6,518 nucleotides of DNA, from positions 1 through 6,518 of the forward strand of contig JAGCIP010000065.1 in the NCBI GenBank assembly GCA_017648525.1, in the 5' to 3' direction. The notes beneath the pieces were generated by a model. The model made no database searches. It saw nothing but the letters and a program-made list of their open reading frames with translations, and was not told where the DNA came from. The DNA is from Clostridia bacterium (GTDB taxonomy: Bacteria; Bacillota; Clostridia; Christensenellales; Borkfalkiaceae). The position numbers and the translations under genes were made by a program. This document shows, one piece after another, positions 1 to 6,518 of the stretch. The first letter of the stretch is position 1. Every line of letters begins with the position of its first letter.

Positions 1-1
1 A

Positions 2-1090
2 CCGCTAATATATTTTACCGCTATTTCAGATTTGTTTGAATTCGATTTTAGAGACTTTACTAAATATAGCGAAATTTGCGCTTATATGTACAACGCAACG
101 GATAAAACCAAGGAAGTTACCATAGGTTTGGTTACTGGCATATGCAGTAACAGTAGTATATCAACGGCACAAGGTCAAGATTTTGTTCTAGAGCCTAACG
201 CTTGGACAAGAATTGACTATTGGCTTGATTTTGACTTGCTCAATTTATTCGTTGACCTAAAGAATATTGAAGGTGTATATTTCGAATTTGAAAATACCGG
301 TAATTTGTACGTTAGCGAAGAAAACGTTTACTATCTTGACGACTTAAAGTTGGTTGCTTGTGATGAAGAACAAGAGATTAACGACTTAATTTACGTTGAC
401 AAAGGCGAAGTTTGTAGTTTTGAAAAAGACTATCAAAATTTTATTGCCACAACTGAACTTCCCGCAGACGAACCGTCGTGCATTACAGTAAGCGTAGTTA
501 ACAGCAATGAATATAACTTGCCCGAAAGTTTTGAAAACAAAGCGTTAAAATGCGTTTCTCACTCTACCACAGACACTAATCAAAGCGCAAGCAAAATAAT
601 TTTACCAGGCAAATTACTCCAAAAAACTGAGTTTTCTAAGGTTAGTATTGACGATTATAAGAAGACATATTTTGCTTTTGACGTTTATACAACCGACGAT
701 TTAACAGGTTTTACCAAGCAGATTTCTCCTTGGTTTACAAAAGAAGGCGGTGCTGGCAATGGTTCATACATTTGGCCACTTATGAAATTAGAAAGTGGGA
801 AATATTATGGCAAGGATAAAAATGGAAACGATATTCGCGTTGAATACGGCGAGTTTGATAAATATGCAGACTTCTTAAAACCTGAGAGAAACACTATAAA
901 AAGTTATAAGATAAGTTTCTATGAAATGGCATACGGTAGTGCTGGTGGTAAAGGAATAGATTTCCTTAATGCTCCTGGTAAAATTTCACTTTGGATACCT
1001 GCTCAGCAAACAGGTAGAGACATTACTTTCTATTTTGATAATTTTAGAATAGAAACAGGCGAAGAGGTTTACGTTAAGGAGACAGAATAA
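2..1090 (+). CDS. 3' part of a secreted beta-sandwich (carbohydrate-binding-like) protein, start missing
   Basis: The reading frame is open from the first complete codon (position 2) to TAA at 1088-1090, giving 362 visible residues. The true start is upstream, and a TTG at 32 is only an internal Leu codon. I recognise no enzyme motif. Two beta-sandwich-like modules can be seen. The first covers about residues 1-120 and closes with Y-Y-L-D-D-L-K-L (about 110-117). The second covers about 130-352 and closes with F-Y-F-D-N-F-R-I (about 343-350). A strand with Y-x-D-[DN]-[LFI]-[RK]-[LIV] near the end is typical of galactose-binding-like and CBM-type jelly rolls, and the same ending occurs three times in the next gene. 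The protein ends in an acidic tail with no transmembrane or sortase signal, so any membrane anchor would be N-terminal and outside the window. The next gene starts 2 bases on, so the two are almost certainly co-transcribed. A surface glycan-binding role is inference. The frame is certain; the function is not. Confidence 0.8.
   Translation, partial: PLIYFTAISDLFEFDFRDFTKYSEICAYMYNATDKTKEVTIGLVTGICSNSSISTAQGQDFVLEPNAWTRIDYWLDFDLLNLFVDLKNIEGVYFEFENTGNLYVSEENVYYLDDLKLVACDEEQEINDLIYVDKGEVCSFEKDYQNFIATTELPADEPSCITVSVVNSNEYNLPESFENKALKCVSHSTTDTNQSASKIILPGKLLQKTEFSKVSIDDYKKTYFAFDVYTTDDLTGFTKQISPWFTKEGGAGNGSYIWPLMKLESGKYYGKDKNGNDIRVEYGEFDKYADFLKPERNTIKSYKISFYEMAYGSAGGKGIDFLNAPGKISLWIPAQQTGRDITFYFDNFRIETGEEVYVKETE
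1076..1081 (+). promoter_or_regulatory. Strong Shine-Dalgarno site for the lipoprotein gene
   Basis: AAGGAG lies inside the last codons of the upstream gene, 11 bases before the ATG at 1093. It is the strongest ribosome site in the window. It supports both the chosen start and translational coupling across the 2-base gap. Confidence 0.75.
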
Positions 1091-1092
1091 TT

Positions 1093-1179
1093 ATGAAGAT
1101 AATTAAAACTCTTAAAAAACTATTTTTGTCTATGAGTGCGCTTTGTTTTATTCTTTCGATTTGTTTTTCGGTCGGATGT
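1093..1179 (+). other. Lipoprotein signal peptide with lipid-anchor Cys29
   Basis: The start M-K-I-I-K-T-L-K-K gives a positive n-region. Residues 10-27 are hydrophobic, and V-G-C at 27-29 fits signal peptidase II cleavage before Cys29. Ser at -3 is allowed by the general lipobox pattern but is less common than Leu. The +2 residue is Lys. Confidence 0.8.
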
Positions 1180-3786
1180 AAAACGGTAAAATTCGTTGGC
1201 TTTGACGATATTACCATTAAGGTTGCTTACGGCGCAAATGCATCATTACTTCAATACGTTACGGCAATAGACCAAAATGGTAAGGCGCATAGATGTACGG
1301 TTACTGTAAAAGATTCGAAAGGAAACCCCGTAGATGTTTTATTTGATAGATTTAACGTTTCTTCTATGGATGGATATACGGCTGTAACGACCTGTAATGG
1401 TGTTTCAAGAACTATTACTATCCTTGTAGAAGATAGGTCAACAATAACGATTGAAGATTTTGCAGATAGACTATTTACTGGATACGTAGGAAAAGAATAT
1501 CAACTTCCTGACGTTAGCATAGGAAAAGCTTCTGGTGAAATTATTGTTCCAACCTACAAGGTTTATCGCAATGAAAATTCTAGCAAGGTAGAAGTTCCTG
1601 TCACCGATAGAGCGTTTATTCCAAGCGAAAGGGGTGTTTATACTCTTGAAATTTCTGCTACTGACGCTACAGGAACTACCGCAACTAAATCTGAAGACTT
1701 CAAAGTTCGTTTAGGTATGACAAGCAATATGCTTGAAGATTTTAACGACGAACTTTCTGCATCAACCTTAATCAAGTCAACTGCTTGGGGAGCAACAGAA
1801 CAGATTAAATATGGCGACGGTTTTTACACGGTTTGGCACGAAACTTTTGATGGTAGAAAGGGAGTAATTGAATCGGCGCTAAATACAAATTTAAACATGA
1901 GAAGAATTTGTGCAACGTTTAGTTTTGACAAAGCGCTTTTAAGCGAAATGGTTGCTGAGATGACCGAAGAAGATTATATTTCTATTTGGTTTTGGTTAGA
2001 TAAAGACGGTCAATTTGACGCTATAAGACAAGAAAATCCGCAAGATAGTAGCACGTGGACTGTTTTGTCAAAGGTTACTGGTAAAAAGTGGCAAGAAATT
2101 AAAATATATAAGAATGCTTTATCAATCTTTTCTGATTTGCACTCAATAAACGGTAGTGGAGACCAGTTGTTCTTTTTTCAAGACGACAAGCAAAATTTAA
2201 ACGGCGTCAAATTTTATATTGATTCAATATCGTTAATCAAATCAAAATTTGAAAATGAAATTAGGCCTACTCTAAATCAGGAATATACTATTCCAGAACT
2301 TAACTTTGTGGGAATTCAAGGTCAGAACATAAACGTCGAAACAGAAATTCAATGCAACTTGTCTTATACTAACGTTGCGTTAGATATAACTGATAATAAA
2401 ACGACTTTTACAATTCCGGGTAAATACGACATACTTTATAAATGTCAATTAAACGGTGTTGAGTATGAATACGTTAAGAATGTTACGGTTGAGAATAATA
2501 ATCCTTGTTTAGCTTTGTCTATTGAAGATTTCTGCGTAAACTCATCTTGTGAGATTATTAAAGAAAATACGCTTGGGTTTACTTATGCACCTTATGATTT
2601 TTATACAACGTGGCACTCATCATATAAAGGCAAGAGCGGTGTTGTTGAGACTGTATTAAATGACAATTCATCTCAATATAGAAGATTAAATCTTAAATTT
2701 AACAAAACACAGTCTGAAATTGAATCGTTAATAAGCAAAATGAGTGATAACGGATACATTGCTTTAAACGTTTGGATTGACGTTGATGGGGAAGTTGTTA
2801 TTAGAAACTTTGGCACGTGGGGTATTTTAGCGCAAAAAGTCGTAGGTAAAACTTGGCAAACAATTAAAATCACTAAGGATATGTTAACTAATCCAGAGTT
2901 TGCACAAGGAACTGATTATAAAATGCCGTTTGCTAAGGCGGTCGCATCAGATTTTGATAAAACGGTAGGGGTTTTCTATTTGTCTCATACAAATGCCGAT
3001 GCAGTTAAAATCTATTTAGACGATATTTCAGTTATTGACTACAACATAGTTAATGATACAGAACCCGAGAAAGGTGTTGAATATACCCTTCCAACTTGTT
3101 ATGCAATTATTGATGCGAATGGCACGGTTATAAATCAATTATGTGACGTGGAGATTAAGGTTGACGGGAATAATACAACTATTCCTCAAATAATTAATGG
3201 AAAAGTTACCTTTTCAGTTGCGGGGAATTACGTTATATGTTATAAATATAATAACACGATAATTTTTGAAAAAAATATTATGATAAACCGATTAGGTCCA
3301 ACCGTTGTTGAAGATTTCAACGTTGAGTCGTCAAAAGATAGAATAGTTAAATCTAAAAATATGGATTCCTATACTACGACTGCTTTCTATGTAAACTGGT
3401 TAGCAGAATTTGAAGGAAGAACAGGTGTCGTTGAAACTATTACGAACGACGGCTCACCTCAAAGACGTATTTGCGGTATGAACGCTGAACTTCTCTCAAT
3501 GGCGGACGAAATGGATGATAACGATTACGTTTCAATTTGGGTTTATATCGACTCAACGAACAGATATCAATTTGTATTAAACACGTTGTGGGGCGATAAC
3601 GTAAATCCACGACTTCCGTTTGTTCAAGGTGGAGAGTGGAGCGAAATTAAGTTGAGCAAAGCTGTTCTTACCGACTCAAAAGCATCAGGCGAGATGTTGA
3701 TGTGTTTCTATAATAGTTTTAATGGAAACGATACAGAACAATTAAAGGTTTATATTGACGATATAAGAATCGTTAAGGTAGATTAA
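1093..3786 (+). CDS. Large lipoprotein with Ig-like domains and three beta-sandwich modules
   Basis: This 897-aa protein is probably exported and lipid-anchored on the outer face of the membrane. Residues 1-28 form a signal peptide: K-rich start, hydrophobic core about 10-27, then S-V-G before Cys29. The lipobox is slightly loose, with Ser at -3. Residues 31-115 form an Ig-like domain with two Cys (68 and 101) that might form a disulfide. Three Ig-like plus beta-sandwich units follow (about 117-384, 385-650, 651-897). Each sandwich has [I/L/V]-E-D-F near its start, a W-x-x-x-[FY]-x-G-[KR]-x-G-V-[IV]-E block (Trp248, Trp507, Trp769), then N-x(4-6)-R-R, and an ending like Y-[IL]-D-[DS]-I-[SR] (377, 643, 889 for the Asp). 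No catalytic motif is evident. ATG is chosen because of the AAGGAG site and the signal peptide. Binding of a glycan is inferred from fold-like features and from the adjacent phosphorylase. A structural or adhesive role is possible. The gene call is very secure; the ligand is unknown. Confidence 0.93.
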   Translation: MKIIKTLKKLFLSMSALCFILSICFSVGCKTVKFVGFDDITIKVAYGANASLLQYVTAIDQNGKAHRCTVTVKDSKGNPVDVLFDRFNVSSMDGYTAVTTCNGVSRTITILVEDRSTITIEDFADRLFTGYVGKEYQLPDVSIGKASGEIIVPTYKVYRNENSSKVEVPVTDRAFIPSERGVYTLEISATDATGTTATKSEDFKVRLGMTSNMLEDFNDELSASTLIKSTAWGATEQIKYGDGFYTVWHETFDGRKGVIESALNTNLNMRRICATFSFDKALLSEMVAEMTEEDYISIWFWLDKDGQFDAIRQENPQDSSTWTVLSKVTGKKWQEIKIYKNALSIFSDLHSINGSGDQLFFFQDDKQNLNGVKFYIDSISLIKSKFENEIRPTLNQEYTIPELNFVGIQGQNINVETEIQCNLSYTNVALDITDNKTTFTIPGKYDILYKCQLNGVEYEYVKNVTVENNNPCLALSIEDFCVNSSCEIIKENTLGFTYAPYDFYTTWHSSYKGKSGVVETVLNDNSSQYRRLNLKFNKTQSEIESLISKMSDNGYIALNVWIDVDGEVVIRNFGTWGILAQKVVGKTWQTIKITKDMLTNPEFAQGTDYKMPFAKAVASDFDKTVGVFYLSHTNADAVKIYLDDISVIDYNIVNDTEPEKGVEYTLPTCYAIIDANGTVINQLCDVEIKVDGNNTTIPQIINGKVTFSVAGNYVICYKYNNTIIFEKNIMINRLGPTVVEDFNVESSKDRIVKSKNMDSYTTTAFYVNWLAEFEGRTGVVETITNDGSPQRRICGMNAELLSMADEMDDNDYVSIWVYIDSTNRYQFVLNTLWGDNVNPRLPFVQGGEWSEIKLSKAVLTDSKASGEMLMCFYNSFNGNDTEQLKVYIDDIRIVKVD
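1441..2244 (+). repeat. Protein repeat unit 1 (Ig-like + beta-sandwich), residues 117-384
   Basis: The Ig-like part (about 117-210) includes G-K-E-Y-Q-L-P and G-V-Y-T-L-E-I-S-A-T-D, as in bacterial Ig-like domains. The sandwich (about 213-384) contains L-E-D-F at 214-217, W248-H-E-T-F-D-G-R-K-G-V-I-E260, an R-R pair, M-T-E-E-D-Y-I-S-I-W, G-K-K-W-Q-E-I-K-I, and the ending Y-I-D377-S-I-S-L. The unit is clearly related to units 2 and 3 at protein level but is diverged at DNA level. Confidence 0.8.
2245..3042 (+). repeat. Protein repeat unit 2 (Ig-like + beta-sandwich), residues 385-650
   Basis: The Ig-like part (about 386-472) has N-Q-E-Y-T-I-P-E-L, F-T-I-P-G-K-Y-D and a closing N-V-T-V-E-N strand. 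The sandwich has I-E-D-F at 477-480, W507-H-S-S-Y-K-G-K-S-G-V-V-E519, R-R, M-S-D-N-G-Y-I-A-L-N-V-W, G-K-T-W-Q-T-I-K-I and Y-L-D643-D-I-S-V. The E of E-D-F lies 263 residues after that of unit 1. Confidence 0.8.
3043..3783 (+). repeat. Protein repeat unit 3 (Ig-like + beta-sandwich), residues 651-897
   Basis: The Ig-like part (about 651-735) has G-V-E-Y-T-L-P and F-S-V-A-G-N-Y-V-I-C-Y. The sandwich has V-E-D-F at 739-742, W769-L-A-E-F-E-G-R-T-G-V-V-E781, R-R, M-D-D-N-D-Y-V-S-I-W, G-G-E-W-S-E-I-K-L and Y-I-D889-D-I-R-I just before the C-terminus. The residue after the Trp is Leu instead of the His seen in units 1 and 2. The E of E-D-F lies 262 residues after that of unit 2. Confidence 0.8.
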
Positions 3787-3810
3787 GGCAAAAATTAGTT
3801 GCGATTATAT

Positions 3811-3846
3811 GGCGTTTATTTAAATTTCTAAGTTTAGATAAACGCC
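3811..3846 (+). promoter_or_regulatory. Intergenic hairpin, 16-bp stem and 4-base loop
   Basis: GGCGTTTAT (3811-3819) pairs perfectly with ATAAACGCC (3838-3846). The pairing continues inwards through 3826/3831 with two G-U wobbles (3820/3837 and 3825/3832), leaving loop TCTA at 3827-3830. It lies between the lipoprotein stop and the phosphorylase start. No T-run follows on the + strand (GATTAAATC follows) or leads out on the - strand, so it is not a textbook intrinsic terminator. A partial terminator, an mRNA processing or stability element that sets different levels for the two genes, or a protein-binding inverted repeat are all possible. I see no convincing -35/-10 pair in the rest of this gap. 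Confidence 0.6.
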
Positions 3847-3872
3847 GATTAAATCATGAGAGATAAAAATAG

Positions 3873-3877
3873 TAAGG
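3873..3877 (+). promoter_or_regulatory. Probable ribosome site of the phosphorylase gene
   Basis: TAAGG is the only purine-rich match to the anti-Shine-Dalgarno sequence close to the start. It is 12 bases before ATG 3890 and 6 bases before an in-frame TTG at 3884. Spacing alone favours TTG, while codon preference favours ATG. The choice changes the protein by two residues only. Confidence 0.45.
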
Positions 3878-3889
3878 TTTTAATTGTTT

Positions 3890-6433
3890 ATGACTAATTT
3901 TATTAACCAACATTATAAAAAAATAAAAGACATACTTGATAGTGTTCACTATTTAGAAAACAACGCAAACTTGGCGGAAAAATGTAAAATCCCAAATTCC
4001 GCTTATTTTTTAGATGATAAAAATATTTTATGTTATGAAGATCAACACTCTAACAGTAGGTATCATTACGCAAATGACGGCAGGATTTTAACTACTTATG
4101 CAACGGGTGGGGTTTGTTTGCAGGAAGGCATATTTAATATCATATTGCCGTCTTTTGAAGGTAAGGAATCTAATCTTGCCTTTTTTGTTGGTAAAAAAAG
4201 TGGAAATTATTATTTTCCTGTGTCAATTTTTAGTAATTCAAAGCAACTGATTGAAGATAGTGTTAAAAGATTCGTTGTGTTTTCGCCTGAATCTGCATAT
4301 TATTTTGTCGAAGATGACGGGATTATTTCAACGTTGAAAATTTTTCTTGATGCAAATAAAAACGTTAGATGCTCTTTCTACGTTGAAAACGTTTCAGGTA
4401 AAACTTTGTCACTTTACTCAAGTGCCTACTTTAACTGTTTTTTGTGGGCAAGAGAGTGTGATAATCAATGGACAAAAGCATATGCTGGTTGTAAAAAAGA
4501 AAAGGATGGTTACCTTTTTAACGTTTATGAAAATGTGAAAAACGGGAAAATAATGCACTATGCTAAGGTATTAAGAAGTTCGCATTTTGGTGACTTGAAA
4601 ACTACTACTTCTCAAATTTGTTTTAAAGGTGGTAAAAATAACCCGTTAACCGCATCAACGTCATTAAAATACGGCGCATTTGATAAAACAATTGATTTTA
4701 CTTGTTATAAGGAAAATCCTATTGCTGGAGATATTATTACTTTTGATTTAAGTCCTAACGAAATATTTAATGTTAATTACACCCTTTCTTGTGGCGATAA
4801 CGAAGAATTTTTAAATTCTATAAAAGATATTGAAGGCGAACTTAATGACGTAGAATTAGCTTTTGAAAATAATGTTAACGTTATCGGTAAAAATATTCCG
4901 TTAATAAAATTTAGTGATGCTACTGGCGAAATAAACGACTACACCTTTAACTGTTTGATTGCAAACGTGTTAAGGCAGGTTGAAACGTGCGCAAAGTCAA
5001 AAAACTTTGCAGGACAGTATCTTGGGATGAGAGATGTTTTTCAACAACTTGAATCTGCGCTTTTATGGTGTCCAGAATATTCTAAAACAAAGATAACAGA
5101 AGCAATTTCATTTATTTTTGATGATGGTAGGCCACCGCGTCAGTTTTCATATCCGCAATATAAAGGTGCATTACCAAGTCTTATAACGAGTTGTTTTATA
5201 GACCAAGGTTTATGGATAATCCACACAATTTATAAATATCTTGCTTATACTGGCGATTTTTCAATACTGGATAATAAATGTGGGTACTATAAATTTAATG
5301 GAAAGGTTGATTTTTCAGATAGGTTTGACACAGTTCTTGAACACGTTACAGCTATAATTGAATATCTAATTTCAAACTTGGACTATAAAACTGGGTGCTT
5401 GAAAATTTTAGATGGGGACTGGAATGATTCCTTAAACGGTCTTGGTGCTACTACCAAGCCTAATTCGAAATTTGGTACGGGCGTTTCAGTTATGGCAACC
5501 TTACAACTTTATCAAGCGCTTTTTGAAGTTGCAGATATTTTTGATAAGGTTGGCGATATTGACAAAAGAGATAAATACTCATTATTAAGAAAAAAATTAG
5601 GCGAAAACATCTTAAAATATACCATAGTTTCTAACGGTGATGATAGAAAAATTTTGCACGGATGGGGTGATGAGCGTAGTTATTTTGTAGGTAGTTATTG
5701 CGATAGCGACGGTTTATCGAGAGATAGTTTAACTTCTGTATCATTTTTTATACTTTCCGGTGCAATAAATCTTGATAAAACTTTAAGTCGCGATATACTT
5801 AAATCGTTCGGTAAACTTGATGCTAAATATGGATTAAATACCTTTGCGCCTGCTTTTAATGCTAAGAGCAAAGGCGTTGGTAGAATTGCAAATATGATAG
5901 AAGGCACGGCGGAAAACGGCGCTACTTATAATCACTCAACTCTATTTGGTATTTGGGCGTTGCTTGAAATGGGTGAGTATAAACTTGCTTGGAAGTACAT
6001 TAAAAAGGTTATTCCTATAACTCACGACAAAATCACAACTTCGCCATTCATAATGTCAAACTCTTACGTTTATAATGAAAAGTTAGGCTTAGACGGGGAG
6101 TCTGGTGGGGACTGGTATACTGGAAGTGCGTGTGTTTTGATAAAAGTACTTGTTTATAAAATATTTGGTGTTCTTTGTTCTCTTAATGGGATAGAATTTT
6201 CACCTTGTATGTATTTACCGTTTAAAAACGCCATACTTGATATGCAAGTGCGCGGTAAAAAGGTTACCGTTGAATATATAACCGATAACAACTTGCAAGA
6301 TGGTATTTATCTTTCAAGTTTAGGTAAAAAAGAAAGAATTGAATTATATAGTGATAATAAGTACCTTTTAGGTTTTGATGATTTTTGTAGTGACTTAATT
6401 ATAAGTGTTATTAATTATCACAAACACGACTAA
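3890..6433 (+). CDS. GH94-type inverting glycoside phosphorylase (cellobiose/chitobiose phosphorylase-like)
   Basis: This 847-aa enzyme (849 if TTG 3884 is used) should split a beta-glycoside with phosphate into an alpha-sugar-1-phosphate and a shorter sugar. It has no signal peptide, so it is cytoplasmic. The length fits the ~800-aa disaccharide phosphorylases. The order is N-terminal beta-sandwich (about 20-300), helical linker, (alpha/alpha)6 barrel (about 345-755) and C-terminal beta-sheet domain (about 760-847). Visible motifs are G-M-R-D-x-x-Q (379-385), D-G-R-P-P-R-Q (412-418), D-Q-G-L-W (438-442), D-G-D-W-N-D (508-513), E-N-G-A-T-Y-N-H (675-682) and W-Y-T-G-S-A (742-747). By family comparison from memory, Asp513 is the general acid, and His682 and Thr744 lie where family members bind phosphate. 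The usual R-D-x-x-Q-D reads R-D-V-F-Q-Q here. Databases may call it 'GH36-type' because GH94 was once glycosyltransferase family 36. Family is confident; sugar specificity is not readable. Confidence 0.9.
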   Translation: MTNFINQHYKKIKDILDSVHYLENNANLAEKCKIPNSAYFLDDKNILCYEDQHSNSRYHYANDGRILTTYATGGVCLQEGIFNIILPSFEGKESNLAFFVGKKSGNYYFPVSIFSNSKQLIEDSVKRFVVFSPESAYYFVEDDGIISTLKIFLDANKNVRCSFYVENVSGKTLSLYSSAYFNCFLWARECDNQWTKAYAGCKKEKDGYLFNVYENVKNGKIMHYAKVLRSSHFGDLKTTTSQICFKGGKNNPLTASTSLKYGAFDKTIDFTCYKENPIAGDIITFDLSPNEIFNVNYTLSCGDNEEFLNSIKDIEGELNDVELAFENNVNVIGKNIPLIKFSDATGEINDYTFNCLIANVLRQVETCAKSKNFAGQYLGMRDVFQQLESALLWCPEYSKTKITEAISFIFDDGRPPRQFSYPQYKGALPSLITSCFIDQGLWIIHTIYKYLAYTGDFSILDNKCGYYKFNGKVDFSDRFDTVLEHVTAIIEYLISNLDYKTGCLKILDGDWNDSLNGLGATTKPNSKFGTGVSVMATLQLYQALFEVADIFDKVGDIDKRDKYSLLRKKLGENILKYTIVSNGDDRKILHGWGDERSYFVGSYCDSDGLSRDSLTSVSFFILSGAINLDKTLSRDILKSFGKLDAKYGLNTFAPAFNAKSKGVGRIANMIEGTAENGATYNHSTLFGIWALLEMGEYKLAWKYIKKVIPITHDKITTSPFIMSNSYVYNEKLGLDGESGGDWYTGSACVLIKVLVYKIFGVLCSLNGIEFSPCMYLPFKNAILDMQVRGKKVTVEYITDNNLQDGIYLSSLGKKERIELYSDNKYLLGFDDFCSDLIISVINYHKHD

Positions 6434-6441
6434 ATAGAATT

Positions 6442-6518
6442 ATGATTATAAAAAATCCTTCAAACGACAAATTTGACATAATAATTGTTGCGGGGCAATC
6501 CAACGCGCTTGGTTGTGG
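6442..6518 (+). CDS. 5' end of an SGNH esterase, sialate O-acetylesterase/acetylxylan esterase type (cut by window end)
   Basis: ATG at 6442, 8 bases after the phosphorylase stop, opens a frame that runs off the window after 25 full codons. After a short lead come D-I-I-I-V-A-G-Q-S-N-A-L-G (residues 12-24). This matches the first block of the SGNH hydrolases in the sialate O-acetylesterase family (Pfam SASA, CAZy CE6-like), usually seen as a hydrophobic strand followed by G-Q-S-N-M-x-G. Ser20 would be the nucleophile, and the Asp/His partners are beyond the window. There is no signal peptide, so it would act inside the cell, like the phosphorylase. No good ribosome site precedes it, so translation is probably coupled to the upstream gene. 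The likely role is removal of O-acetyl groups from imported sugars. The block is short but very characteristic. Family call is fairly confident; substrate is unknown. Confidence 0.78.
   Translation, partial: MIIKNPSNDKFDIIIVAGQSNALGC

Noticed and set aside
32..34. TTG at 32 as the start of the first gene
   Set aside because: The frame is open all the way to position 2, no ribosome site precedes it, and the residues upstream continue the same beta-strand-like pattern. The gene is cut by the window edge.
2673..2873. Open frame of 66 codons on the - strand within the lipoprotein gene
   Set aside because: It lies opposite a well-supported coding region with conserved repeat motifs, has no ribosome site, and its translation resembles nothing known.
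3811..3846. The hairpin as a standard rho-independent terminator
   Set aside because: The stem is AT-rich in its inner half and no T-run follows on either strand. It is kept only as a structure of unknown role.
3856..3897. Thirteen-codon ATG frame overlapping the phosphorylase start, as a leader peptide
   Set aside because: No ribosome site precedes it, it has no runs of regulatory codons, and its length is what chance would give in this gap.
4347..4538. Open frame of 63 codons in another + strand frame inside the phosphorylase gene
   Set aside because: It is fully contained in the confident GH94 gene, with no own start signal or recognisable product.
5695..5907. Open frame of 70 codons on the - strand inside the phosphorylase gene
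   Set aside because: It is antisense to the segment leading up to the family's conserved E-N-G-A-T-Y-N-H motif and has no ribosome site or known protein pattern.

Overview
The window is an AT-rich, gene-dense stretch with all genes on the + strand and only TAA stop codons. It looks like part of one polycistronic carbohydrate-use locus of a low-GC, Gram-positive-type bacterium. The support is a lipoprotein signal peptide on a large Ig-like/beta-sandwich surface protein, a strong AAGGAG ribosome site, tight gene spacing, and a GH94 phosphorylase of a type I associate from memory with Bacillota. An uncultured gut clostridium is a reasonable guess, but the sequence does not fix the taxon.

Layout. 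(1) Positions 2-1090 are the 3' part of a gene whose start lies upstream of the window. It encodes beta-sandwich modules ending in Y-[FL]-D-[DN]-[LF]-[KR]-[LI] strands. (2) Two bases later, at 1093-3786, is an 897-aa lipoprotein. It has a signal peptide with the lipid-anchor Cys at residue 29, an Ig-like domain, and three copies of an (Ig-like + carbohydrate-binding-like beta-sandwich) unit with a period of about 262 residues. (3) A gap of about 100 bases (3787-3889) contains a 16-bp stem with a 4-base loop. (4) Positions 3890-6433 encode an 847-aa cytoplasmic GH94-type inverting glycoside phosphorylase with an intact catalytic Asp (D513, in D-W-N-D). (5) Eight bases later, from 6442 to the window end, is the first ~25 codons of an SGNH esterase of the sialate O-acetylesterase type, recognised by its G-Q-S-N nucleophile block.

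Working model (inference): the exported proteins bind a glycan or oligosaccharide at the cell surface. Inside the cell the esterase removes acetyl groups and the phosphorylase splits a beta-linked disaccharide or short oligosaccharide with phosphate, saving ATP. No transporter or regulator is visible, and the sugar cannot be named from the sequence. No RNA gene, mobile element or CRISPR array was seen.
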